Made by a program: the position numbers and the translations under genes. From Ectobius pallidus (taxonomy: Eukaryota > Arthropoda > Insecta > Blattodea > Ectobiidae): 64,000 nt of DNA. Positions 21,532 through 32,775 of the stretch are shown here, piece after piece; the first letter of the stretch is position 1; each line of letters begins with the position of its first letter. The notes below the pieces were generated by a model that had not been told where the DNA came from, did not search any database, and saw only the letters and a list, made by a program, of their open reading frames with translations. The stretch covers positions 43,949,502 to 44,013,501 of the forward strand of contig CAXKWD010000008.1 of the NCBI GenBank assembly GCA_964059195.1, written 5' to 3'.

Positions 21532-21680
21532 ACAGTTCGCAGTTCGGTTCGTGGTAACTGAAATTCGCGTTAACCGACAAAACTTTCATAAGAAACCATA
21601 CATCTTTGCCAGGACCAAATCTTAGTTCTTGTTAACAGAGTGTTCGTCATAAGCGAGTTCATGTTAACGAGATTTTACTG
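21532..21680. mobile_element. Remnant of a Tc1/pogo-type MITE
   Basis: The right end reads inward as CAGTAAAATCTCGTTAACAT and is followed by TA. The left end near 21532 begins CAGTTCGCAGTTCGG and contains GTTAACC, but matches the right end poorly. This may be one end plus a worn partner. Confidence 0.4.
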
Positions 21681-22229
21681 TATTAATCAATATAATTATT
21701 TTAATTACAAGTTTATTGCTTTTATTATTTTGTAATGTTTGATCATTGAAAAAACGGCATTTGGCGAATTAAGGAAGTGAGTTCCTGTAAATATTTTGTG
21801 CCAACTAAATCACTGCATAACTGGAAAATAAGACAACATTTTAACATGAGAGGTGTACATAGTAAATCTACACAGTTTACATGACAAAAAAAATTAAATA
21901 TTACAGCAAGAGTGGTGTACATAGTCATTCTCTCTGGCATTCCACAGGAATATTAGAGTATGCACCTCAGATATTAGAATTTCTTTTTACTCTGTAGTTA
22001 GTTTGAGACTTCACATCCTGAGCGTCATAGCGAAATCTCAAACAGGACTGAGCGTTCTGCATTGCAGAGTGTTGTCCTTGAGTTCACTTCCCCTCAACAT
22101 TGCCGCGCCGCAGAAGGCTACCAGTGTGGCCGAGACCTAAGGGCCAGAAGAATTTTAAAACTTGATGGCAAGAATACCAGGAACTTCTTAATGGCAAACC
22201 CTCAAATTCACTACCTATATCACTTTAAC

Positions 22230-22290
22230 AGCCAGTCCATGTGAAAGTGGACAAAGGTGGTTACATCTTTTTTTTACGTGACATAGACAT
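22230..22290 (-). repeat. Right copy of the 60-bp inverted repeat (partner 2..69)
   Basis: Reverse complement of 2..69 with a plain TA where the partner has TAGGGCCTA, and a few substitutions near the inner end. Confidence 0.7.
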
Positions 22291-22984
22291 GTTATATATC
22301 AAAGTAAAGGTAAAAGACTGTAGAATTAGAAAATAGATTCACAATTCTATTAAATTAAAGGTATCTATATAATAACAACTGCTGAAATGTGTATTTTTTT
22401 CGTTGACTGAAATTTATAATTTAACATGTTGGCTAGTACTGCATTATACTCATGGAATCAGTAGATTTGCTGCAATTTTTAATTTCACCCACAAAAGCAC
22501 AAATAAGTGAAGATTTTGTCATCATAAAACAAATTTTTAAGGTCAGTTTAAGTGAAGATATTCATCAAATCAATTTTCAAGGTACCCTTGTCACACCCGT
22601 CACAAAAAACATGTAATAGTTTGGGTAGAAAGCCAAGTAATCATTGTATAAAATGGAAACTTGGTAAAAGTTAAGATATTTCAATACAGGTTTAATTTTG
22701 AAATGCCTACTATTTTGGCTTAATTTTGATGTGACGGGTGTCACACTTATGGAAAATGCCTTTTGCAGCTTTTGTATGGTGATTATTTCATGCAGATGTT
22801 GAATAAATCATATGTTTTCATTATTACTATCTTTTAAATGGCTCTTGGACTTCCTTGGTACAGAACAGAACTTCGTAGTTTGCAAGACAAAGAAACTACG
22901 ATCTACCAGCTTTGGCTATGGATGATACGGATGACCGGTGGAAATGTCACAAATGTTTTAATGGTGGTAAAGAAGTGAGGTAAA

Positions 22985-23285
22985 GATCAAGTGATCCCTA
23001 TAGAGGCCATGAAGGCTTTTAGGATTCCAACGTTCAACCTCCAACAATTTTAGACTTTTAGCACATGAAGGTGGTAAGGTTGTCAGTCTTATGCACGGGC
23101 TGCCTTTACCCCAGAATTGCTTCTGGTACCCATTTCTGTTAGAAGATGAGTTGACCTCAAGGCCATAGTGGCAGCAGAAGAATTAGGCCAATTGAAAAAT
23201 CTCAAAAACCTCATCAGGAATTGAACCTGTGCCCTTCAGGTTTGTAGCACAGTGCCTCAACCAGCAGCATGACATTGTACCCCAA
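22985..23285 (-). mobile_element. tRNA-derived SINE, family 1
   Basis: On the minus strand it begins near GCTGGTTGAGGCACTGTG (box A-like) followed by GGCACAGGTTCAATTCC (box B-like). A unique body then ends in CATGGCCTCTATAGGGATCA. No duplication was found at the ends. Confidence 0.6.
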
Positions 23286-23795
23286 TAAAGAAGTGAGAGT
23301 GATAGCCTAATTAATTTTGTGCCTGAATTCTGTACTGGTAGGCTCTAACTGTGTATCTTAGAACTGCTAAGAAATTCAGACAGACAATACCTCTAACAGC
23401 CGATGAAATGAGTAGGCCTACATGGAAACAAATGAAGGAGAACAGATAGAAAAACAATCAGCCAATCTAAATATAGCTACACAATATTATTTTTGTATGA
23501 GAGACAACAAAAATAACCAGATCCACATCAATTCAGTAAACGTTTGTGAAGAGCTCAGGCTTCCAAGTAGTCCAGGATTTTAGAGTAGAGGACAATGAAA
23601 ACTGCCTAACTAATACCGGAGGAACATTTCACTTCACAACTTTACACAAGCCTGTTAAAAATATGGACAGAGTGGAAAAAATACTAACAAGGGAATTCTT
23701 TTTTATGCTGAGATCATGTGCTGGGGTTCCCCAGGATTGGTATATTATCACAAAAGATTTTCATGAAATTCATGCAAAATGGTACAGAGGCAGAA

Positions 23796-24085
23796 GGTGC
23801 AAAGTGTGGTTAGCGTTGCAGATTACAGATCCATTGGCCTGGGTTCGATCCCCGGTACCACCTCGGAATTTTTCTGAGGTAGGGAGGTCTGGTAGGGGTA
23901 CATTCAGCCTCGTGATTCAAATTGAGGAGCTACTTGATAGGGAAGTAGCGTCTCCGGTCATGAAAACCACCATGCCGTGGCCATGCTGACCACATGACCC
24001 CCAATCCTACCATCTTCCTACGGTAGATGATGCAGCGGTCGGGTGGTAGGCCAAGTCCCTCCAGGGACAGAGTTTAGTTTAGTTT
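23796..24085 (+). mobile_element. tRNA-derived SINE, family 2, full length
   Basis: Pol III-type head: GTGTGGTTAGCGTTGCAG (box A-like), then GGGTTCGATCCCC (box B) at 23841..23853. The body includes TTCTGAGGTAGGGAGG and GATTCAAATTGAGGAGCTAC. The 3' tail is TTTAGTTTAGTTT. A second, 5'-truncated copy at 45113 with the same body and tail hosts a hAT insertion. Confidence 0.8.
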
Positions 24086-24503
24086 AAGTCTCGGTTATAA
24101 GTTGATGTTGTCCCATCCGACATGTCACACCCGTCACACTGATAAAGTAAATTTTCAATAACTATATAAATATTTTTGTAAAATCTAATTATGCATTTCA
24201 GTATGTTTATCAGTCCTCTTACTTGAAAAAATAAAACAAATATAGTGAAGCTAATCAATTCACAGAAATTTCATTTAAACCTACATAAGAAAAAACCTTT
24301 GTCCAATTATGGTCACACCCGTCACATGCACAATATATTTTCCAGCTCAAGCATACAGCCTTGAAAAAAACATTAGATCATATTGTGTACTTCCAATGGG
24401 TTGGTATGTTAACACAAAAAACTTTGATGACATTCCTGCAATATGGTTCAGAGGTAGAAAGAAATAAGTGTAATGAAATCTGTCCAAATGTCACACCCGT
24501 CAC

Positions 24504-25689
24504 TATGGATTGGCTCCTAATCAAAGTGGGAAACTGAAGTTGATTCAGTCCCCTGGAACAAATAAAATTCACTGCTTTCTTTATGAAATTCAAAGTTAGG
24601 TTCATTTTTATTGTTTTGAGCATATTGTTTCCTTGTGAACTTTATATGTACATCTATCAGTAGGCCTATTTTATGAGACTCTTGTCTTCTGTACTGATAG
24701 AAAATCAGGTTTTAGCAAATTTTATTTTACATTCCATTTTTTGATGGACATATTTATACATTTAGGGACTGCATTTCGTAGCTGAGGGAGGCCACATGCG
24801 GCCTGCGGGCCATGTGTTTGACACACCTGCCCTAAATGATCTAATATTGAACTGGAATTACTTAAACTGACTTAAACACTCACTATTGTTTTCAGAATCA
24901 TGCTGCAAGCTGATTTCTTTTTACTTACGGGACAATTTGAAAGAAATACCCAAGGTTTCCTTAAAAAGATTGACATGTCCCTCTAGATTTAGAGACCTTA
25001 CATGTGGAAGATAATATTGTGCTATTGAATTATTCGTTAAAACATCAAAAATAAAATTTGACATATCATTCATACAGAGTTGAAAACCTTAACATTTTAA
25101 AAACGATAATTTATCTTAGAACTTTATTATAATTATGTGTCTACAAAAACATATTCTGAATGAGTGCAACTGTATCTACAGCCTGGTAATATTTTCCCTT
25201 TCATAAATTTAAAACTTCAATTGTGAGAATAAATTATAATTACCTCCATAAGGGCCTATACAACATATGGAGGATATCTGCAGGTGAAAAAACTAGGTCT
25301 GTACAAGGTATGAGGATGGCATTGAGGAGTTAATTGTCAGTAATTTAACAGAAATTTGTGGTCACATCCCATAAGTCTTAAATCCTAACTTCATATATCT
25401 TAGGTTCAGATTTATAAAGGTCTGCCAGGTATGGTGGCAGACCCCTTGGAGTTCCTTACCGTGAAATCCCTGCCAGCGGAGGTTCCGGCAGGAGTTCGGA
25501 TTTTGCTGTGAATGGCAACCGTGTAGAAGCATTATGGTCGAGCTAAAATGGCTACTTCATAGTGAGCAATATGATAGGGAGAAAGTCAGTATAAATTTTC
25601 ACCAGTTGTATTTTTTAAGAACATTTATTAGGAATACTAAACATTTTATGAACAAAATCATCTGTTTTACTATTATAAAATATTATCTT
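24504..25689. other. No gene; one hAT-like terminal remnant
   Basis: At about 24760..24835 the minus strand reads GGGCAGGTGTGTCAAACACA, then GGCCCGCAGGCCGC. This resembles the end of the widespread hAT family with GTGTCAAAC ends. The other end is missing. The rest is unremarkable. Confidence 0.45.
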
Positions 25690-25721
25690 AATATGAGAAT
25701 ATTATAGGAGAAAAATTCCTC

Positions 25722-25800
25722 CGGCACTGGGACTTGAACCCAGGACCTTTGGCTGTTTGTGCCAATGCTCTACCAACTGAGCTAAGCTGGAGTTCAATTC
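25722..25800 (-). mobile_element. tRNA-like unit (SINE-type), copy 1
   Basis: On the minus strand the four arms can be folded: D arm GCTCAGTTGGTAGAGC, anticodon stem TTGGC/GCCAA and T arm CTGGGTTCAAGTCCCAG, with 6 of 7 acceptor pairs. The anticodon loop reads ACAAACA, lacking the invariant T at position 33, so it should not be a working tRNA. The flanks (GAGAATATTATAGGAGAAAA) are shared with the palindrome at 25943. Confidence 0.65.
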
Positions 25801-25942
25801 ACAGTGCCAGATGGAACCTCTCTTCTATGACTAATTGCCCTAATGGTCTACCTCACGGACAGACAAGTTATGTCATATGCAGTACTGTGAGGCACACTGA
25901 GTAGTGATTTTTGTGACCGGGCTCCCTCTTACTGTACAGTTA

Positions 25943-26245
25943 ACATTCAGATAGATATATAAGCATTTATGAGCCACAGAATATTGTCTCTGTTGGACAT
26001 TACATGAGAATATTATAGGAGAAAAATTCCTCCGACACTGGGACTTGAGCCCAGGACCTTTGGCTATTCGTGACAATGCTCTACCAACGCTGGCTTAGCT
26101 CAGTTGGTAGAGCATTGGCGCGAATAGCCAAAGGTCCTGGGTTCAAGTCCAAGTGTCAGAAGAATTTTTCTCCTATAATATTCTCATGTAATGTCCCAAC
26201 AGAGAATATTCTGTGGCTCATGAATGCTTATATATCTGTTATCTT
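25943..26245. repeat. 300-bp palindrome made of two head-to-head tRNA-like units
   Basis: The left arm (minus) and right arm (plus) are near-perfect inverted copies meeting near 26090. Each contains a tRNA-like unit with GTTGGTAGAGCATTGGC or its worn version and GGTCCTGGGTTCAAGTCC. The arms extend beyond the tRNA part through AATATTCTCATGTAATGTCC and GAATATTCTGTGGCTCATGA. Transcripts would form a long hairpin. Confidence 0.8.
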
Positions 26246-27320
26246 AATAGTTTTAAGCATAAGAACATTGTATTATTCAAAGTGGATGTTGGCAATATGT
26301 TAAGATGGCCGCGCCTAACATCTTCACCTGCTACGCACGCCTTCGGCAGAGGGAGATGGGAGGGTCAGCAGGAGCTGGTCTGCGTCCTTTGTTTACCTTT
26401 AAAATCTGAATTGCACCTTAAATTTGCAATCCCTATATTTGTGAAAAGGGTCCTCCATGTTGCTCACATATACCTACAACATTCTTCTTGCTTCCTCATC
26501 ATGATCTTTACATAGTTTGCAAACTCCAGCATGTTGTCGTCAATGTTGACGTGGGAATCTCATGGGTCGAGGCTTGCAGACTGAAAGCATGTTGTTGACA
26601 GTTCTGGGAGACAGTCTGACAACGCTAGGGGTTTGCCAGGTAGCAGGCCTCTATCAATCACCTGCCACCTGTAAGCATGCTTACCTGGGGGACGACTATC
26701 AATACGACCCTTATGGCCAGTTCCACCGACAATCTTTAAATATACCCAAACGAAGACTTTAGTAACGTGCTATTACTGTATAACGTCTGCGTTAAGTGGA
26801 CACTGTTCCATCAACACTCTTATCGTTAAACTAAACACCTGTTTCCAAACGCGCGTTAGAAGGCAGGCAATCTTGGTACACAAGCTTCTCATACATTCAC
26901 TGTCGCTACTGCCAACATACAATGTTAAACCTGAGAACACACGACTAGTAATATTCATATTACATCATTCAAAATTATAAACATGTTGAGTATTTTTTTT
27001 GTTTTATATACAGATGCAAAAATTTAATGTTATATTATTTTCATGCCAGATTCCTTCACCATTCAAAGTCATTTTTCCATTGGCAACGTTGGCTGCTATG
27101 TTTCACAGTAGCCAGCAGAAAATAAACATTAGTAGTAGAACGCAATTATTAATGTTATTTATTTTATTAATGCAGTATATTATCCAATTTATGATGTTGC
27201 ACTTGCACTATTAACTTATCACAACTTTTTAAGCTAACCTGTAATCCTTTCGATGCTATTGGTATCAAAAATGTATCAAACATAAAATGTGAATTGGGCC
27301 TAGGCTATACGCCTACTGCT
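26246..27320. other. No gene recognised
   Basis: Includes a G+C-richer stretch (26300..26720) with open frames of 66-100 codons and no known motif. Around 26710, AGTTCCACCGAC also occurs inverted near 30215, which may be chance. Confidence 0.4.
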
Positions 27321-27321
27321 T

Positions 27322-29005
27322 TTGTACTCAAGCAAGGAATTGTTAACGAGCCCACCAGAAATAGCATCTGCCTTAAATGAACACTTTGTTACTATTGGAA
27401 GCAAAACCAGTAGGGCTCAAAATCCCTCAGCTGACCAAAGTACAGTTACTTCTCTAAATTCACTAAAAAACTATACGAAGACAACCACTGTAATAAATAG
27501 CATGTATTTCTTCCCTACAGATGAAAATGAAATTACAAATGCCATAAAGTCCCTGAAACCAAAAAAACTCTATGGGCATTAACAACTTACCCATCTCTAT
27601 AATTAAATTTTGTAATTCTGAACTAGTTGCCCCCCTCGTCTCAATTATCAACTCCTGCTTTGAGCATGCTACTTTTCCCGATAAATTAAAAATTGCAAAG
27701 GTAATACCTGTCTTTAAAAAAGGAAATAAACTTTATATGAATAACTATAGACCCATATCCATTCTACCAGCAATCTCCAAAATTGTTGAACTTGTAATTT
27801 ACAACAGGATCATAGGCTGTTTGGATAAATATAAATTAATTCCCACCAAACAACATGGTTTTATAAAGAACAAATCTACTGTCACAGCCTTGTCAGAATT
27901 GATTGAGACTACAATTAATCATATTGACACAGGCAAATATACTGCCAGTGTTCTTCTAGACCTGACAAAATCCTTCGATTGTGTAGATGCAAACATTTTA
28001 TTGAAACAACTATCTCAGATTGGATTAAGAGGAAGGGGGTATGAATTGATTAAATCATACATGTCAAATAGGAAACAGTCAGTAACACTAGCTACTAAGA
28101 ATGGTACGACAGTCTCCAGTATGAAAGACATTACCATGGGGGTACCACAGGGTTCTATTCTGGGACCGCTTCTATTCATTCTGTATATACACAACATTGA
28201 AACAATACTACCCCAAGATGACATTATATCGTATGCAGACGATACTACCTTAGTGTTTGCAAACAAGAACTTAAATGCTCTTGAATCTCATATGAATGAA
28301 GCCACAAATAAAATAGTCACTTATTTCAATAAACTAAATCTACAGGTAAATTCAAATAAAACGGAGTTGATCTCTTTCGGCTTCAACAAAAATCAGAAAC
28401 TGCAACTTGTCATAAACAACTCTGAAATTAGCAATTTAAATCATATAAACTTACTTGGAATGACTCTGGACCAAACTTTCACATGGAATCAACACATAGA
28501 TAAAATAGGAAACTCAGTCTCTAAAGGCTTATATATCTTAAGATATCTAAGTAAACTGGTCCCCACGTCAACAGCAAAATTAATCTATTTCGCATTGATC
28601 CAATCTCACATTACTTATGGAATCGAACTATGGGGTGCCACCTCAAAAACAAACTTCCACAAAATCTTTGTATTGCAAAAAAGAGCAATACATTATTTGG
28701 CCAACTTACAAGATAGGGAAACATGTAGACAGGCTTTTAATAATCTAAAAATTATGACATTAGCTAGTCTCTATATTAATAAGGCAATAATATTTGCATT
28801 AAACTACAATTCACCCATTAAAAACATGATCCACGCATACAATACAAGAAACAAAGACAATTTTGCAACTATCGGTCATAAACTGAAGTTATACGAAAAG
28901 CTTCCCATCTACACAGGGACTAAATTCTTTAACTTGTTACCCAGATCTCTTAAAGAATGTCAAAACAATAAACAATTTAAAAAAAGCTGTTTCAATATCT
29001 CCTGA
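27322..29005 (+). pseudogene. Jockey/CR1-type reverse transcriptase, one frameshift
   Basis: Frame 27322..27582 reads SPPEIASALNEHFVTIGSK and FPTDENEITNAIKSLKPKK, the usual stretch before the polymerase. It shifts near 27575 into a 477-codon frame (27572..29005). Motifs there: AKVIPVFKKGNK, NNYRPISILPAISKI, VLLDLTKSFDCV near residue 128 (A becomes T in the usual SKAFD), MGVPQGSILGPLLF and SYADDTTLVFA near residue 220 (catalytic DD intact). The C-terminal thumb contains TYGIELWGATSKTN and LQKRAIHYLA. One frameshift and the truncated 5' end make it inactive. Confidence 0.85.
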
Positions 29006-29372
29006 ATGGAGCGTACTACAGCATTGACGAATTTGTAGAAGCAAACAACCATAAAAAACGGATGTTTAGTGTTTCATTGTTTTACTGTCTTTCCTTATTG
29101 CCCAATTTTAAACTAGATTAAACTGCCAAACTTAGACTAAGCATATTATGTCTGTAAATGTGCTGAGTGGATGTATGTCGTTATGAAGATGTAGATTTTG
29201 TTGTATATATGATGAGTGTGTGAATGTTGCATGGTATGTTAAACTTTGTTATTGTGTTTTCAGCTTTGAAAGTACATATGTATGCTTGTAAAAACACAAT
29301 TTTGACAATGTTCTGAAATGTCTTGACATTATGCAGAACAGCAATAAATCTTATCTTATCTTATCTTATATT
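27322..29372 (+). mobile_element. 5'-truncated Jockey/CR1-type LINE with (TTATC)n tail
   Basis: The body starts inside the linker before the reverse transcriptase, and the 3' end is AATAAATC followed by four TTATC-like units at 29343..29370. No endonuclease is present, so the insertion is 5' truncated. I could not find a clear duplication. Confidence 0.75.
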
Positions 29373-31013
29373 ATTACAATTTATTATACCTTATCATAAA
29401 ATTATTGCAAACTATTACAATGTGATAAGTGCACAGATTAGCTCTTACCTTAATTTTGTAGTCATAGGAGATAGAAAATGGCATTTTCCTGGATAAACAC
29501 GGGAATAACAAACACATAACTCACTCAAAAACGATTTGACTTAGGCCTAATTTTTCTTCAATAACAATAAACACCGTGCACTCTTAATTTATTGAGAAGT
29601 AATCCAATAGAGATACATTAATCAATTTCACCTATCATAAGCCTACTAGTAATAATACAAGCTAGAAAATGACAAATACACTGCATTTTCGGTGGCATGT
29701 AGCCGTAACTATGAGCGAAATACTTCAGAATACTATTGTATGTCGTGCAACTGCGAAAAAATTTTATTTTGTAACCACTCGCCTGCTTCAATGTTACAGT
29801 GTCAACTGATCCTCTCTTCTGAGTGACTAGTTTGTCTTGTGGAATTTTAGAAAAACCCAGATCCTGCTTTTGTGTTTATGCTGAGGGTCACATTCTGCTA
29901 GGCTACCTGACTGCTCTACCCTAGCAAAGGAAATAGGCATGAATCACTCCCTTGTATTCATGTTATTCTTCAGAAACTATAATTAATGGATTAATATACA
30001 GGGTTTATTGTTTAATGTGGATAATAGCCTACTGCATATTGTAGCATGCAACCACATTCGGCCATCTTGTTTTGAAGCAAACGGAAATTTAACCAACAAA
30101 TTTCTGTCTTTAAGTTAACGCGAGTATTAACGGGCGTGATGGACTAACCAGGCTCGGTGGAACGTACACATGATACAAGCAGGAGAAAACGACGCGTTTT
30201 AGCCGTAACGAAGGTCGGTGGAACTCTCCATTAATCTTTTACAGTGAAACTTGGGTATAATGGAATTTCAAGGGATCGTAATTTTTTTTCCGTTACAGGC
30301 AGGATTCCGGTGGATAAAGATTGCCCAAGTAAATAATAATAATTAAGCTAGGCTACTTACGTTACGATCACATGCTGGCCTCTCTTTCTTATAAACTATA
30401 CCATGTAAAGTAAATCACTTGCTTTTGCATTCCCAAACAATTTTGTTGATTCCTCATTCTCAGTCACTCTTAGTTGTCATTTCGTTGCACTATTTCCACC
30501 TAACTACTATTTCTGTGATTTCTCCAAATTTGCCCAGGATCTGTGTAATCAACAACATACCTTCTTTACTGGCTTCAATAATGTAGGTTTTTGGTCTGAG
30601 GAGTGGATGAAATATATTTCCAAGTGTGGGTAGAATCCAGGCTCGTTGAGGACCAAAAAATGTAGGCTAGTGTGCCTAACAGAATTTTGCAATAGGATTT
30701 TTGGAGGACCACTGGATTATAATCCAGAAAATATATAAGTTTAGAAGTGTAAGGATATTGAAGGAAGCAGGAATAATGGGGAGAGAGAATAGTTACTTTA
30801 TTCTTCTTTTCTTGAAGACTACTGCTTCTCCTTGTATTTGGTATAGACCAATATTGAATAGTGCTTGCTATTTTCACTAGGTATACTTCAGGAATGACTT
30901 AAGGTTCATTTGCTGTGAGAATACACCATGCTTTGTGATCTACAACAATAATATAAGTTTTTATTTTAATCTCAAAAAATTACAAACTTCAGGAATAATT
31001 GAGCTGTATTGAC
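29373..31013. other. No gene recognised
   Basis: Mostly AT-rich. At 30244, CAGTGAAACTTGGGTATAAT after a TA looks like one end of a Tc1/pogo-type element; the second end was not found. Confidence 0.4.
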
Positions 31014-31245
31014 TCAAAATACTACTGCAGTATACTCTATCTGCAAGTAGGAAAAGAGAAGCTGCAATTGCTTGCCAAAACTTCTTATCTTGATAAATGC
31101 TGAATTACTATTTGCAAAATATCAATTTGCTAGACCATTCCTTGGTCTTCGTGAGATTACTATGTCCAGTTCAAACTACTATTGCAGCATATTTGGCTTG
31201 CAAGTAGAGAAAAAGAGGAGCTGCAAGGATGCCAAAACTCCCTAC
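31014..31245 (+). repeat. Diverged duplication of about 75 bp
   Basis: 31014..31085 and 31168..31245 share TCAAA(A)TACTACTGCAG-type text, CTGCAAGTAG, AGCTGCAA and TGCCAAAACT in the same order. The origin is unknown. An overlapping open frame at 31072..31431 has a hydrophobic segment but no recognisable domain. Confidence 0.5.
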
Positions 31246-31676
31246 AATTATATAAGCAGTATTTACTTTAGCTACATAAAGATGCTAAGCCTTACTTGGC
31301 TTTGTGTGTTAATACAATTTGCTTTATTTTACTTAACTTGTTTTGAGACTACATCTGATGAGAATGTGACTGCATTTAGCCGGACTGTAGTTAAGGGGTG
31401 TACAGTTATTGAAGCTGAAGTTCTATGGTGATGTAGATCATCCTGAACGGTGGCCAGTAGCGAGTCCTTCCATGGCTACAAGCTACGCTCCACGAAGTTC
31501 TAGTGATGTCCTAGAATCCACCTCCTGGTAGACTAAGTAGTGGCTGCTAATGCTGGTTCCATGCGTAGTTGTATGTAGAAACTGTACAATAGTATATTCA
31601 GACTTGTGGTCTGTTGCTAAATTGGGGCTGTGCCCTTCCGAAGCGACGATCGGTGAGAGAGTGATTGAAGTCTAAC

Positions 31677-32508
31677 CAGGGTTGAAATGTTTAAAACAAA
31701 ACGTTTAAAACAAGTGTTTAAAACATGTTTAAAACAAGGGCTTGTGTTTTTTTTTAAGTTTGTTTAAAACGTTTTAAACAATCTGTTTTAAACATGTTTT
31801 TTTAGCATATGTTTAAATCATTTTTTAATCGTGTGTTATATTTAATTATGAAGACAATTTACATTTTGTCAAGTCAGTGACACCCTGTTAGTGTTGTAAA
31901 CAGAAAACAAACAAAAAACTAGGGCCAGAATACCAGAAAATCATGTGAGGTGGTGTCTTTTGTATCCTTTTCCTCCAGACTTCTCTATCCTCTGTCGCCA
32001 GCTTCCAGTTTTTGATTTCGAGTAATTGATTTCAATTTTTTCTGACTGCATCCTACCATCTATTTTGTGGTCTTCCTTTTTAAAGAAAGAGATTATTAAT
32101 ATTAAATATTGAATGTGTCAATTTGGCAACACTGTAGTAGGATATTCCTTGTAAGTTTGATAATGTAAGGCGGCTAAGACCACGTAAAGCATGGTGAAAG
32201 TCAATCATCAGTTGAGCAGTAAAGGCAGTAATTAAACAGTAGTTTGTATTATTTTTTATTAATAATGAACTATTAAATCATAAACAAATACTACTGGTAC
32301 AAAATGTATTTTCAAATACTATTAAGTCTACGACTCGTAAATCTTGAACATCTTAGCACAGGGTGTCATTGGATTGACAAAATGTAAATTGTCTACATAA
32401 TTAAATTTAACACCCAATTAAAAAGTGTTATAAACATATGCTAAAAAATGTTTAAAAGAAATTGTTTAAAGTGTTTTAAACATTTCAACTGTATATATAT
32501 ATATAGGC

Positions 32509-32553
<45 letters not shown>

Positions 32554-32767
32554 GGCCCTATACATTAAAATGGTTGATTTAAACAAAATGAACAATTTAA
32601 ACTTTTTTTAAACAAACAACATTGTTGTAAACTTAAAAAAACGTTAAAAAAACACGTTTAAAACAACCAACATTGTTGTTCACATATAAAACGTTTTTAA
32701 AAAAAAAAAAAAAAACGTTTTTTTTTTTTTTGTTCTTTTTAAAAAAACACGTTTTTTATCAACCCTG
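31677..32767. mobile_element. hAT-type non-autonomous element, 1.09 kb
   Basis: It is flanked by a perfect 8-bp duplication, AGTCTAAC (31669..31676 and 32768..32775). Ends are CAGGGTTGAAATG and, from the right, CAGGGTTGATAAA. Dozens of GTTTAAAAC-like subterminal repeats lie at both sides, and an inner inverted repeat pairs 31682..31890 with 32350..32489. A (TA)n tract at 32493..32551 carries TAGGCTA at 32504 and TAGGCCCTA at 32552. Confidence 0.9.
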
Positions 32768-32775
32768 AGTCTAAC

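Larger units (their letters stand above)
22589..24503. repeat. Five copies of motif variant C, TGTCACACCCGTCACA
   Basis: Copies are at 22589, 22730 (opposite strand), 24123, 24311 (first base G) and 24489 (last bases differ). Two lie left and three right of a 1.4-kb stretch that contains two SINEs. The layout copies that of variant B around the transposase gene, so this is probably a non-autonomous or gutted relative. Confidence 0.7.

Noticed and set aside
1..22290. Polinton/Maverick reading of the 22-kb inverted-repeat span
   Set aside because: No DNA polymerase B, integrase, packaging ATPase or capsid gene is present.
1106..24503. CRISPR-like array from repeated CACCCGT motifs
   Set aside because: Spacing is irregular, both orientations occur, and the context is eukaryotic TEs.
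25722..26165. Functional tRNA genes
   Set aside because: T33 is missing from the anticodon loops and the units sit in repeated, palindromic flanks; SINE-type remnants fit better.
26710..30225. AGTTCCACCGAC present in opposite orientation at both ends, as ends of an element around the LINE
   Set aside because: Only about 12 bases match and the neighbouring sequence does not pair.
31072..31431. 119-codon frame with a hydrophobic segment
   Set aside because: Overlaps a diverged duplication and shows no known domain or signal beyond hydrophobicity.
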